From assembly GCA_949987565.1 (NCBI GenBank), contig OX465121.1, forward strand, positions 6,218,774-6,282,773: a stretch of DNA of 64,000 nt, written 5' to 3'. The notes below the pieces were generated by a model that saw only the letters and a program-made list of their open reading frames with translations, did not search any database and had not been told where the DNA came from. Source of the stretch: Luidia sarsii. Its lineage: Eukaryota; Echinodermata; Asteroidea; Paxillosida; Luidiidae. Positions 21,598 through 33,787 of the stretch are shown here, piece by piece. A program made the position numbers and the translations under genes. Each line of letters starts with the position of its first letter. Position 1 is the stretch's first letter.

Positions 21598-23355
21598 TGA
21601 ACAATTTTGTACATGCATGCCATTGTACTGCGCCATGCATAATAATTATGGCTTACGGAAATAATTATTTTAGTGTGCTGCACCCTTTACTCGCGACGAA
21701 ATCCAAAAGCCCGCCGCCAACGGCCATGCCCCGTAATTTTAATCGGGTTCGCTAACATGTATAAGATGTCCGTAACTGTTGCGTAACACAAGTGGCCTTG
21801 TGTGAAAGACGCTCGCCTGCCAACGTGTAGGTTCGTGGTTCGATCCCGGGGGAATTTTTCACTTTTTTTTCTCAGCACGATAGTGCGGTATAAGGTGTTT
21901 AAAAAACTCCCGCAAACACCAACGTCGCATGTGGCGCATCTAGATGGGTCGCTGTGACGCTGGGACTGTCCTCGTAATCCAGGTTCGCGCCTTCGTAAAG
22001 GGACACAAGCATTTGGTCGACTCGGCGGCCAAGGTCTAGGGGCCGCTGTGTTTCCTCCCTCACATGGCGCGTGGGTCTACGGGCCTATATGGATGGGCAG
22101 GGAAGGACGTGCGGTGGACCGGTACCGAGGCCTTAAGAGCTCTAATAGATCCGTGCACACGGGACGACCCTGGAGGTCCCGGGGATCTGAAAGCTTGGTC
22201 TGACACCGCATAACTTTTTTTCTCGCAAACTTTGATTTTTTTAGTGTTTCGTGTTTGTTTTTTCTATTCACTTTTAGCTGTTTGGACTTCCGAAACAGCT
22301 TTTGTTTTCGTTTTTTTTTCTATACATTTTGTTTTTTCTTTCTTTTTTTGTCCATCTGTTTCGGTCTTCCGAAACGGCTCTTGTCTTCGTTCTGTTTTGT
22401 TTTCCTTTTCAATTTGTTTTCTTAGTTGTTTCGGTCTTTCAAAAACAGCTCTTGTTTTCTTTTTTTGTAAATACCCTTTTTCACTTTTTTTTTAACGTGC
22501 AAGATATCCGAAACTGTTGCGTAACACAAGTGTCCTTGTGTGAAAGACGCTCGACTGCCAACGTGTAGATTCGTGGTTCGATCCCGGGGGTATTTTTCAC
22601 TTATTTTTTTCTCAGCACGACTGTGCTGTATAAGGTGTTTAAAAAACACCCGCAAACACCAACGTCGCATGTGGCGCCTCTCGATGGGTCGGTGTGATGC
22701 TGGGACTCTCCTCGTAATCCAGGTTCGCGTCTCCGTATAGACCCGTCTTCGATGACGTCACGGTTTTGTTTATCGGCCATCTTGGATTACACACATGAGC
22801 ACGTCGTCACCGCCGTTACTAAGTCAGGTGTGCATACAAACAACTCCACATGCACGGCGGCAATTTTTGAACTCGTCGTAGTTGTACTACTACTACTACT
22901 ACTGCGTTTTACTATAGTATTACTAGTTGTGCCATGGAGGAATCTCTTTTTATTCCTCCGTGGTTGTATCATGGATTGGAGGTACTTGTTTTGTTGAAAG
23001 ATGATTAACTTTTGCGCTGTCCTTGGCTGTGGAAGCAGGAGGATCGTGATAAGAAATATTTTTATCGTTTACCCGCTGTACTGACAAGAGAAGGTAACGC
23101 AATCGAAACCTTTCGCTAAAAAGATGGACGAAATGGTTGTCGCGGGTTAATTGTGTAGGGATCTATTTCAGCAATAAAGCCGAGAATGTCGAGAGAACTG
23201 TAATAAGCCGACCGTGCAGCATTCGAATTTGCCATGATGACTAACGTAACGTTAAACGAACACAAAACGTGCGAGCGAAAGCGTATGTGTGTACTCCGAG
23301 ATGGCGGATCTCGATGTTTCTAGTAGCAACGTGACGTCAGTAAGAAGGGTCTATA
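21598..23355 (-). mobile_element. Right arm of the large inverted repeat
   Basis: Reverse complement of 18766-20504 with scattered differences. It keeps the intact outer end TATAGACCCTTCTTACTG (reverse strand at 23355). The THAP-like frame reads on the plus strand from about 23001 (MINFCAVLGCGSR) and then shifts frame. Confidence 0.8.
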
Positions 23356-23654
23356 GGTGAATTCTGATACACGCACGCGCAGTTTCCAAAAAGCATGTAG
23401 TGAACGAAGGCAATGCCAGCACGCTGTTGAAGTATGCAAATCAACGTGGGCATGTTTTGCACACGAAACCATCAGTGATTGGATGTTTGTAACTATGTCA
23501 CGTTGCTTGGTAATCGCGCGCTACGCGCGCAACGCGCTCCAATGAAATGGCTGGATTTCCGTGTGACGTATCAAGTACGCTAACGAGACGATGCTTCTTC
23601 ACACGCAGCAGGGCCTTTGTTTATGTGTTTTTAACGGCTGTATTCATCGTATAC

Positions 23655-24050
23655 GAGGTCACGACGGTGTGACCTTTGTTGCAAATAGTACAAGGGAACT
23701 TCGCTCGTTCATTTGGTACCAGACACAAGACAGCAGCACCAGTCTTACTCCTCGAAAGCGGCCATTCAAATCGGAGAGTTTTCGACGCGACTCGGCTTCC
23801 AAACGGCAGGAACTTTCCATTTTCTTAAAAAACAGTACACAAACACTCACCCGAAATCCTAATTTTTTTCAACATTTCGAGACAGATTTTGTAAAAATCC
23901 TTTGGACATAACATCGTCTAATACATTAACTTTCCGAAAATACAAAAAAAAATATGATTTTTTAATCGAATTGTGAAGATACTTTGACTTCAGGCGTTGT
24001 TTACTCGAAAAGTGTTTGGGTGGGATATACCTCATGCTGTTATTCCAGGT
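23655..24050. repeat. Inverted copy of the 3.8-4.3 kb element
   Basis: Matches 3840-4170 in reverse orientation with moderate divergence. It sits between the palindromic element and exon 3 of the death-domain gene. Confidence 0.7.
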
Positions 24051-24245
24051 CACCTTTAGGCACGTGAACGCGCAGAGACCAATCAGAATGGCCCAATTCC
24101 CATAAATCTCTTCATGAATATGCATTTGAAGCGGACACCCACCTGATCGCTTGTGATGTTTCTCCGCCTGTTCTCTCCAGTGCATCGTTGATGGCACACC
24201 TCTGACTTGTACTGTCGATGAGAGGAAGTCGTTATATCTCCTTAC

Positions 24246-26260
24246 CGTCTGGGGTGGGTCCACGCTGGGTCCATATCTGACCACGTGACGGGATGGGATC
24301 ACACTGGCTCTCTTGTCTGTACAGAAAATACACCATAAATAAAGTCATAAACCGGTCCAGTAAAAGTTATTTTAGTACTGTAATAAAACTTTTAGAGATC
24401 AAAAACGTAGATGAACGCACATGTCTATTTAACTAATATACAATAATGTCAACAAAATAAATTAAAAACTGACAAGGAATATTTGAAAATAAGATTGGAA
24501 GATGACAAAGAACAATTTGACAGGACCGGGAGTTGAACCCGAGACTTGTGTTTCCGTACAGGTGCTCTTTCCGTCCGAGTTATCCAGCCCTTAGATGGTG
24601 GCCTTCTGAATGAAAGAGAGAAGCGTGATCCCTGGAGATATACATGTACGGCATAGTTTAATGGTTGAATGCTTCTTACTGGCGCACCATCCCGACAAAG
24701 ATTAGTAGACATTTTAGATCGGCCACCATCTAAGGGCTATAGTAGCTCAGATGGTAAGAGCCCTGGTGCGCAAAAATAAAGATCTCGGGTTCCAGTCCCA
24801 CAGTCCAGTAAACGGTTTTCATTGCCAGTTCGTGTGTAAGGTGGCAAGCAGCTTGAATGAACCACTGCAATACTTTGAAACGCAACCCTGTAAGAACTGT
24901 ACTTAGACGAAAGATTGTACAATGATTGATATTTGAAGCTGAATTCTTCACCTTGGGAATCTTTGCCTCCCCCACGATCCATCTCCCTCAGTGCACGCGT
25001 CAATCGCTCAGACGTGGCGTACTCTCTGAAATTCCGTTTCCACAGTGACAGCATCTCGTCCTTCTGTCTGGAGTAGTTGCCTGGGTAGGCCTTGCTGATG
25101 TCATCGATGTCAGCCTCGGACAAGCCCAGACGGATGGCCAAGAACTTCCACTCGCTCCTCCTGAGTTTGCCTGCCACCCTGCGCAGACACTCCTGCATTT
25201 CTCCATCTAGCGGTGAACACAATAAATTTTCCAATCAAAACTACTTTTGGTGATATACAAAAATGTTGCAAACTGCTTGCTGACTAAAATTACCAAAATG
25301 CAAATCTTAAAATTTAGTGGGCCTGACGCTTCGATACTAGCAGGACCTTTCTCAAAGGCAGAGTGACAAGGACAAAACATATAGATTATACATGTACACG
25401 AAGGAAGGGGGAAGAGAGTGAATAGGACACGGATGAGAAACAAAGGACAAAGAGTAATGTCGGTAGGGAGAGATCAAAGGGAAGGGCAAGGAGTAGGGTA
25501 GGGATTAATGAGAAGGGGGGATCAAAGAGAGAAGTATGGAGGAGTGAACACAAAGGAAGGATTATCAGAAATCTACTTTTATGAATTTTATAGATGCTGA
25601 CGTTTCGATCCTAGCAGGACCTCTCTCAAGGGCTGAATGCCTTAATTACACCGTTACATCGAACTCCGCTTCAATCTAAATAAAATCCCAACATTATAAC
25701 CAGAACGAAGTAAATTAGGAATGTGGGTATGAAACATTTTTAAGTTAAAAATATTACGGCATTTCATGGGAAAAGAATGGTGCATTGTCTTCATCATCAA
25801 GTCGTTTAAGATTATTAAGCATGCTGACATGAATCTGTTATCATGATTATTGAGCTGTAAATTACTATATCTTTCCAAGTGAGCGTGTGTTGTTTGTTGC
25901 AAAAATATTAGTTTATAAAGTAAGCAGTAGGCCTACGGGAGAGATGAAATTGTACCCAGTAAGGTATAGGACCACATCTGATCTGATATGTCCGATCTAA
26001 GCTCTGACAATTTATTTATCCCACCCACATAATCAAAACTCCTTAAACAATTGATATTAAATGCCACAAATTTAAGAGACATCCTTACCTTCCATGTCGT
26101 TCAAAGATCTATCATCAGACTTCAGACAGCGTTGAGTTCCAAGCGATACAATGACTTTTTGAGTTCTCTGTCGCCTTTTTGATACCGGAACACTTAGCAA
26201 AGTATTGATTTGTGTACCCCATGTGTCCATCCAAGTCAATATGTACCCATCCATTATCAT
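24246..26260 (-). CDS. Death-domain protein, 5' three exons
   Basis: Exons 26260-26089, 25206-24952 and 24316-24246 join in consistent phases (1, 1, 0), each with clear splice sites (donors GTAAGG, GTGAAG, GTAAGG), giving 166 residues. Exon 1 starts at the first in-frame Met (MIMDGYILTW). Exon 2 encodes nearly all of a death domain: a first helix around ECLRRVAGKL, the SEWKFLAIRLGLSEADIDDI segment, then DEMLSLWKRNFREYATSERL and TRALREMDR. The W-x3-A-x2-LGL spacing and the late Leu-Trp are death-domain hallmarks. Such domains self-associate in apoptosis and innate immune signalling. No kinase, TIR or NACHT domain is visible, so it looks like an adaptor. Exon 3 (RASVIPSRHVVRYGPSV) is a short basic linker. 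The 3' side probably continues into the exons at 17.3-18.3 kb, across the mobile-element palindrome. Confidence 0.75.
24515..24610 (-). repeat. tRNA-derived SINE copy
   Basis: The minus strand reads taagggctggataactcgga ... cgggttcaactcccggtcc, a tRNA-like head with A and B boxes. Intronic in the death-domain gene. Confidence 0.65.
24718..24815 (+). repeat. tRNA-derived SINE copy
   Basis: Reads ccatctaagggctatagtag, ctcagatggtaagagccc and ctcgggttccagtccca. It is head to head with the copy at 24515-24610. Confidence 0.65.
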
Positions 26261-28439
26261 ATAACCGACAGAAAAATGAGCAAATAAATACTCTTCAGTT
26301 CGACCTATACGATTCTTAATCGACTAGCGAAGCTTTTCAATCAATTGAGTAAATTTGCAGGATGTTCAAGGTCGTGTTTTACATGTTCAGGCTAACAAAT
26401 TCAACAGGAGATACACCTGGATTTAACTGCCGTTATCTCTCCAGGGATCACACGCCGGTTTTCATTCAGAGGCAAACAAACAAGTTTTGTAAAACTGACA
26501 GGCGTTTACAGGATACCTCTGGGTTGGGTTAGGTTGGTAAAGGAAAGGCATGTATTCCAAAATCTGAAATCTATAGACGAAGTCATCATCTAGGCCCTAT
26601 ATACTTCTGTTATCTTTGAGATGATAGCAGCCGCCATCATTGGACAGTCTTCCGTAGAAGTAAGAACATCATCATGGATGCATGTGTTACTTGTAATATC
26701 ATGTGAGCTTTCAGGCTATGACTGCAGCGTCTATAGTAAGCGACTTCCATATGATTGTGTTTAATTTTGAGCCATAGCCTGATGAATTCCTTTATACATA
26801 GCACTTAACGCCTCACGTTACGGCTACAATAACAAGGTGGTTAGCAATCAAACAAGCCTAAAGCCTGTCACCTAAGTGTTCTTTACCTCTGACAATAAAA
26901 CACCAACCAGGTTATTTGAACAGCACTCCTCCCTCCCGGGGGCTTTGCAAAAATGTCCTTGGTTTCAGTGTCGAGTTTGTGCGAGCACTGAGCCCAAACT
27001 TCAATATTTGCCAACAGATACCGAGAACCTCCCTTGGTCTGGGACGATGAATCCTTACAACGCATACACCATGGTGATAGTTACGCACTCGTGTAATTGA
27101 ATCATCTTTGCTCGTTGATACTTGAAAACGGGCCTTCAATAACAAGGGGATTAAGACCGGTATAGGGAAATGTGCTCCCTTATTCGAAGGATCGTCTATT
27201 TCTCGGGAGCAATGAAGAGTGTTTGCTTCCACGATCTAATCAACTCGTTGGAGAACGGGTGGGCTCAGGGTCTCGGTTAAAAAGAAATGTTCAAGGTCCC
27301 GAAGTAGCAATCCTTCCAGGATTATCCGGTATAGTTTACTTAATTTTCACAATGTTGCGCTAGAATTGGAAACTTTGTGATTGAATTTCTTTAGGATTGC
27401 TAATACAGAGGGAATGATTTGGAAAGACCATTTGATTGACGGAATCTTAGAATCATTTTTTTAACGACATTTCCAAGATAGTTGGGAGGACGAATGTAGC
27501 AAAAAAAAGTAAAATGACACCCCCTCTGTGAACCAGTGGCAAATAACTTGATCATAAAGCAATCCATCACCCCGGCATCGTTAGACCAGAATAGCGCCGC
27601 GACCTGGCCGTCTACTATACATGCACAGACCATTAGCCAGGTGTACAGCCATTCGCGCGGTTGCTTGATTGTCCATTAGGCGTACAGCGCCACACGCACA
27701 CGAGTCATCACTTCTTAACTTGTCAACTGGCCTCGCCCGATGCTCAATATTAGCACCCTGTGAATTTAGGCGGCACCTTGCTTCTTCTGACAACAATTGG
27801 TATCAAAGGCAGGTGAGTTCTTCCTGTTTATCCTACATTTTCAAGGTGTTGCATCTTTTGAAGAAAAAATCGAGGACGTGCTGCTTTCATCCAAGGCAGG
27901 ATCGTTCTCAAAGTCTGATTTGCAATTTTCGGAAATTTCGCTCCTAACAGGACCTTCTCTAAAGTAGACTGTGTTGCCTTTCTTTTTATAGTTGGACGAA
28001 AATTATGAACGAAAATCTAAAAGGGAGCGATAATAGGCCTACATGTACCACTTTGTGAGTTTATGATGAGGATAATCTGACACCTGCTCCTCGCCTCTCT
28101 GACCTTCTATTTTTAACGATGCGAGAGGAAAATTCAGGAAGAGCCAGCATCCGTCTGTTTGTTAACAACAGGTGGATACATTTAGATGAGGTGGTTTTTG
28201 TTTGGACAGTCGGAGCACTGTTTTGTAGAGAAATTAATACTAAAATAGGACGATTTGTCTTTCAGAAAACAAGGTGCCCAAAATGGGATTTGATATTCTG
28301 AGCGTGTAAAGGAAATCTATAATCCTGCACATAGATTCCTCTTTATTATAATTCAAATAATTCAAACAAATAAAGGGAAAAGACTTGGATTACGATGTAC
28401 AAAAACGAAGTCCTATAGCGTTTCTTAAATTGGCAACGA

Positions 28440-28545
28440 AAACTGGAACCCAAGACCTCTGGTTTAGCGTATCAGCGCTCTTCCCATCTGAGCTATCCAG
28501 CCCTCAGATGGCGGCCTTCCCAAAAAGTCAACTGATCTTTGCCGG
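28440..28545 (-). repeat. tRNA-derived SINE copy
   Basis: The minus strand contains ggctggatagctcagatggg and a B-box-like gggttccagtt, with the shared upstream ggccgccatctgagg. Confidence 0.6.
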
Positions 28546-29748
28546 CAAAGTCAATGTTTTCTAAGCCATCTCCAAAAACGAAATAGTTTTTTTCGAACAG
28601 AATCAGCACGGGAGACTCTGCGAGCTTGGCGTCAGTTAGTGTTTCTTGCGTCAAGATTGTTGTTGTCCCTTCAAAATGTATTTTAGCCTGCAAAGGTTAT
28701 AACAGTAACAAGCAGCTTCAGGGAGACTCAGGAATTGACTCATGGAATGGAATCAATTCCGACAGTGGCATATTCTCCAGCAAACAGGGAAGAGAATGCC
28801 GAATGTATAGCCCCGTTGCCAGGGTAACCGATGGGTATGGTTACACCGCTGGGGCTGGCTGGCAACGATCGAGGTCCCGACCTTAGCGACGGGGCAAACA
28901 GAGGGGCCCATTCAGTCGCCTTGTAAGACGAGAGCCTGAGACTTCAAGATCCAGTGATCCGTCTGTAGGGGCTATACAGCCATCGGGTTCCAAAACAGTA
29001 TACACAATGGGCTCTCCCAGGTACCATGGTATTGAAATATTACAGGAAACGTTGGATAACGAGGCGACATAGCAATGAATGTTGGAAGCAACAAAGGCCA
29101 GTATCTTTGCTTCAATTTTAATGGCCTTCGTGCTCTACTCACCAACCCACCCACCCTTTAAGATTACATTGACCATGGTTTTTATTTGCCTTGGCATAAG
29201 CATTAAGCACCATTGAATTTGTCCTTGGTGTACGTCATATCAATTGACCTTCATGACATCGATGACCCTGCTTCCTTTGTGCCATAAGCTTCATCAACAA
29301 AAAAATACAGTGACGAGAACGGGTTGTAACAAACACATATCTCATATCGAATTCGTTGCTTGAAGTCACAAGGGATATGGCTGCGATGCCATGGGATCCC
29401 TCCCGAGAAATTGATAGTTTGAAATCAGTTGAAGCGCGCCCAGAGAGAAGGCAATCTGCCTTGAAATAAGGTCCTGACCTTACCAGTCCGAGTGAACCTT
29501 TGGGCTGAGATTTACGGCGCTCATATTAGGATGTCGGTTGAAAGCAAGCTATGACTCAATTACTTTTTATATCCAGATATAGATATTATTTGTAAGCACT
29601 GCTGTTCACTATAATGCTACACATCTTCCAAAGTTGGCTGTCGACTTTGACGTTAAATGTATACCGTCTAGTTTCAACGTTGAATAATTAAACCTGCACT
29701 TATGTTTATGACGCTAACTAAGACTTAAGGCTTTGCATGGTGGGTGAA

Positions 29749-29918
29749 TCAATATAGGAAGGTTTGCGGTGACACTATGTAAAAGGTCTCTTAAGGAAGA
29801 GGTGTGGTTCTGAAAAGAACCTGAAACGTCGAGTTACCACTCACTGCTTCTTTTCAGAACCACACCTCTTCCTTTAAGAGACCTTAACATGGTGTCACCG
29901 CAAACCTTCCTATATTGA
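29749..29918. mobile_element. Hairpin element, near-perfect inverted repeat
   Basis: Arms 29749-29820 and 29847-29918 are complementary: tataggaaggtttgcggtga on the left, tcaccgcaaaccttcctata on the right, with ggtgtggttctgaaaagaac facing its complement. The loop contains GAAACGTCGAG. Confidence 0.8.
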
Positions 29919-32900
29919 ATATGACGCTGTTTCATCAAAGATATTTTGCGTCGATCAGAAGCGGTAGTTCGAGGAAAACCTACTTCTAGTATTTACCAGG
30001 AAAGGAAAAACAAGTACTTAGATTCGACCAAATGTTTACCCAAGTCCGAATGACAACACGGTGTTGTTGTGGGAACATTGTACTGACGTCAATTAAGGCA
30101 AACATGTTCGCGTTCGGGAATCTGGACACACTCTACATCACACATCATTAACCTTGATTCGATTGGTGGTTAAGAAGTCTGTGCTAGAAAGATGGAGACA
30201 TGGGTTCGCCGCCTCTCGTCTAAGCAACCTGTGTTCGTTTTCAAGCAACCAATCAGACAGAGCACCTGGAATCAAATGCTAGTCAATGGGTACACGCAGG
30301 GAGGAAGGACAAACTCTCATCTTGGAAAGCTATATAGAGGGCATATTACAATCCCCACAAGTCTCCTTCGGTAATCACAACTTTCTATTTGGTTCAAAAC
30401 AACCATGAACAGAATAGGTCAAACCGACCAGAAAGTAGGAAGGGGAACTATCGACTGAAATCAAGGCAGAAATGAAGAGAAGACAGAGTAAGGACAAATC
30501 AGCCCAATCAGTGACGGACAGAATCAGTTAAAGTGTTATTATAGTCAAACGCTGAAGCCCTAGGATTGGGTGTCTGCGTGGTCGAGTGATGGGCATCGCG
30601 TTAGAGCGCCCGCTGGAGACGCGGCCCGTTGCTAGGGACTCTGACAACCAAATCCGCCCACTAAAGGAACCCGTAGAAGCGCACTTCACGAATAACGCAT
30701 TAGGGAGTCGAGTCGGAGGGATTAGACAATCTGATTCTATCCGGTCGGTGCTATAGCCTTGCCAGGATCCATACACCAGGGCATAAACCACCTGCCAATA
30801 ATACACCTGCTTTATAATTGTATCAGAAGGACTTTGATCCATACAAAGACTGGTTGAGTTCTTTTGAAGTCATAAAACGTCGTTTAGAGGAAAGTTCTTA
30901 GGGTAAACTCGAGTGGAAAGACTGTGGGTAGTCTAAAACACCCCCTAGTAACGTATGAAATGCAACAATGCAATCGTTTCCTTATGATTTTGTTTTTCTG
31001 GTAATGATTTAAGACACCATTCAGGAAATCATTACATGCAACAGCCGTTGATGCCTTGCAAAGTATTCATTCATGTTTTCAAGTATCAGCCGTAGGCACT
31101 TAGGCATCGAGCACAAAGAGACACTTAGGCATTGAGCACGTCATCGTAAGGACACGAAAAGTGTCCAGCAAAGATTTCGAATTGTTAATGAAGCCGCTGC
31201 CTGCCGGCATAAGTGATTTCACTTTTTGCTCTTCTTGTTTCCGGGAAGGGTCAATCCCTAGCGTGACCCGGAGGCACGTTGGGCGGGGAATTGAGCGTGA
31301 ATGAACGGCTTAGCTCCAGGCAAACAAACGCCGTGCCTCCGTAACTAACCCGTACTCACCGCCCAGCGCCGTCATTGTACATCATGTTTGCCAATTGAAG
31401 GGCTGCAATCATTTCTATGTACAGCGTCAGGCTAGCATGATGGGCCGGGTTGTAGGTAATGAAAACAAACCCTCATGCTGTTCGTTTACTTCCCATTTAT
31501 GACAGGGTCCCCAGGCACATGTCACCGACTTACTGGGGTCATTGATCAGCTACACGTGAACGAATAAGGTAAGAAAAACCTCTTTTAATATCTGCAGTAA
31601 GTTTGGATTGTTGTGAGATTTTATATAGGGCGTGATTCAAACTACAATGATCATGAAAAATCAATTTCGATCAAGAAGTTGCTCCCGTGACGTGAGAGTA
31701 ATATCTCGAAATACAAAAAAATCTCTTAGAAAAACTGAATCTTTTGTATAAGAAGGTAATGATTTAAAACACCTGATTCAATCCACACTTCCCCTTCACT
31801 AAAGTGATTTTTCGATTCACTTAAATTCATTCTGCAGTTGATGAAAATCCTAGCCCTTCCACGTCATATATCATCTGTACACTTCTTACATCATCGCTGT
31901 TTAGTGAAAGGTTAACGGGATGATTAGGGTAATACAAAAAGAAGCATTTTTTATTTATTTTACTTATTTTGAAAAACATAAAAAGCGGAAAAAGAAATTA
32001 TCCCTCCCACTTTGCTTCGCCGTGTAGGTACGAGATAATCTGGAAATAGTATAAGACGTAGAATTTGAATAAAATAAGTTCCATAAAGTAAGATAATAAC
32101 GTTGCAAACTCAGCAACCTTCTGCATGATCTGAAACAAACAGAGCATTGAAGGTTTAAGAGTGCATGTCGTTTTGGTCACAGCAGGACCTTTCTCAAAGG
32201 CAATGTATAACCCATGTGTCAAAAAGACGGCCGTCTCTAGGACAATTTCTAAAATGAAAGCAAACAATTTCGGAAAAGTTGGGGTTGATAGTCCAACTAG
32301 AGCGAACGATGCGATCGATCCTATAGTCTAGGTTATTGTTGTGAGACTGAGCACACTCATGTACCAATGAGATTAACTTAAGTAAATAGCAGCGCGCAGC
32401 TAGCATTTGCAGCCGGGCAACGCTGCTGAGAGACCACCCTCTATGATTGATTATGCCCGTATCGATTGGGCGGCTACCTACTAATGCAGCTATTAATACT
32501 GGTTATGGGGATGGAACTTTGCTATAGCAACCACAGTCCCGAAGGTCTCGCATTGTATCAAGTGATAGACTATGGTGCAGTCTGCAGAGGCTGTAGGATT
32601 GGAAGTCGTGTCTTTATGTAACGGCTATTTAGATTAGCACATAATTATTACAAGGGTTGGAAGTAATGTCTCTATGAAACGGCTGTGACTTGAATCAGCA
32701 CAAATTAAATCCCTAACCGGCATTGAAACCACAATTAACCACACGTGGTTTTTCCTGTGGGAGGATAAGGGCCATGCACCAGGAAATTCCACAGCGGGTT
32801 TTTTTGTGGTGTCCTGTGGTATGTGAGCCTACACCCCTGTGGGCACTGTGGTAAATTGCGGTATGCAGTGTGTGTCCTGTGCGGGAGGTGCAAAGTGTGA

Positions 32901-33128
32901 ATCGCCTGTAACTACTTAGTAAGGGAGAGGTTTGTAATTTGAAGACGTATAACAACAAATTGTCTGGTATCGAGAGCTATTTGTGTTGCTTGATATGAAG
33001 ACAGAGCGATCGAAGGTTCTTTTGATACAACCCCCAAAACGTTTCGGTTTCACGTCATGACAACTCGAATTCACAACAAAATATCATTGGTTCATTACAG
33101 GTCCGACCATCAACTTGCAGACATCGTT

Positions 33129-33145
33129 ACGTCACAATGACGTCA
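33129..33145 (+). promoter_or_regulatory. CRE-like sites overlapping the LRRC51 start codon
   Basis: The palindrome TGACGTCA (33138-33145) overlaps the initiator ATG, and a half site ACGTCAC sits just before it (33129-33135). CREB/ATF proteins bind this consensus. Whether it acts here is inference; coding need (Met-Thr-Ser) could explain it by chance. Confidence 0.3.
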
Positions 33146-33787
33146 TTTTATTCCCAACTGCCACGTCGCCCTCCCAGAGCCGTGACTCCGGCCATCGGTG
33201 CGACGTCAGAGGCGCGCTTCTCCGCACCGCCCCTGGACATGTCCTTCAAACACATCGGCAGCCTCGATGTGGACCTGGCTGACTGGAGGAACGAACCCCG
33301 ACAAACGAACAAGACCCTCCGCAAAACGGAGGGCGGCAAGTACGCATGCGTATCCCTGAAACTAAACAACAACCTGATCCAGGAGTGGTCGGGCTTCGAG
33401 GAGTTTGTGACGTCGCTGGTTGCCGAGCCAACGGATCTGACCTGGCTGGACCTATCCTTCAACTACTTAGAGGTCCTGGATGACGTCATTCTGAAATTCC
33501 CGAATCTGAAGATTCTGTATCTCCATGGAAACAGTATTGAGGAACTCAAACAGATCGACAAATTGGCGGGCTTGCCGAAGATCATGAATCTGACATTACA
33601 CGGTAACCCTGTGGAGAGCGAGAGAGGGTACCGCCACTACGTCCTGGCCAAAATCCCCCAACTGAGGGCGCTAGACTTCAGCCGTGTGACGAAAGGCGAA
33701 CGGGAGTTGGCCTCAACCGTCGTGAATTTCTCGGGACACGTCGAGAAAAAGCGAGAGAAAAAACGCAGGCGACCAAAGACATTCTAA
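33137..33787 (+). CDS. LRRC51: Leucine-rich repeat-containing protein 51
   Basis: A single open frame of 216 residues with no intron. After a variable 30-residue start, the conserved part begins at PPLDMSFKHIGSLDV and contains leucine-rich repeats: LKLNNNLIQEW, LTWLDLSFNYLEVLDD, LKILYLHGNSIEEL, IMNLTLHGNPVESERGYRHY, LRALDFSRVTK. The LTLHGNP-x2-x3-GYR-x-YVL block followed by LDFS-VTK is the mark of LRRC51 (the LRTOMT1 product of vertebrates, 192 residues in human). Function is poorly known; in vertebrates it is linked to ciliated and inner-ear cells. The basic tail ends KKREKKRRRPKTF. A possible 5' UTR acceptor lies near 33100 (cattacag). Being intronless next to intron-rich neighbours could mean a retrocopy, but the frame is intact and no poly(A) tract follows directly. 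Confidence 0.92.
   Translation: MTSFYSQLPRRPPRAVTPAIGATSEARFSAPPLDMSFKHIGSLDVDLADWRNEPRQTNKTLRKTEGGKYACVSLKLNNNLIQEWSGFEEFVTSLVAEPTDLTWLDLSFNYLEVLDDVILKFPNLKILYLHGNSIEELKQIDKLAGLPKIMNLTLHGNPVESERGYRHYVLAKIPQLRALDFSRVTKGERELASTVVNFSGHVEKKREKKRRRPKTF

Larger units (their letters stand above)
26261..33100. other. Gene-free interval upstream of LRRC51
   Basis: I find no supported exon. Contents I can name: a tRNA-derived repeat near 28440-28520, a hairpin element at 29749-29918, a copy of the GATCCTAGCAGGACC family near 32160-32205 and a GT-rich stretch at 32730-32900. The rest appears unique and noncoding. Confidence 0.5.

Noticed and set aside
24515..24815. Functional tRNA genes
   Set aside because: Only the boxes are recognisable; acceptor stems do not pair and copies are diverged, so tRNA-derived repeats fit better.
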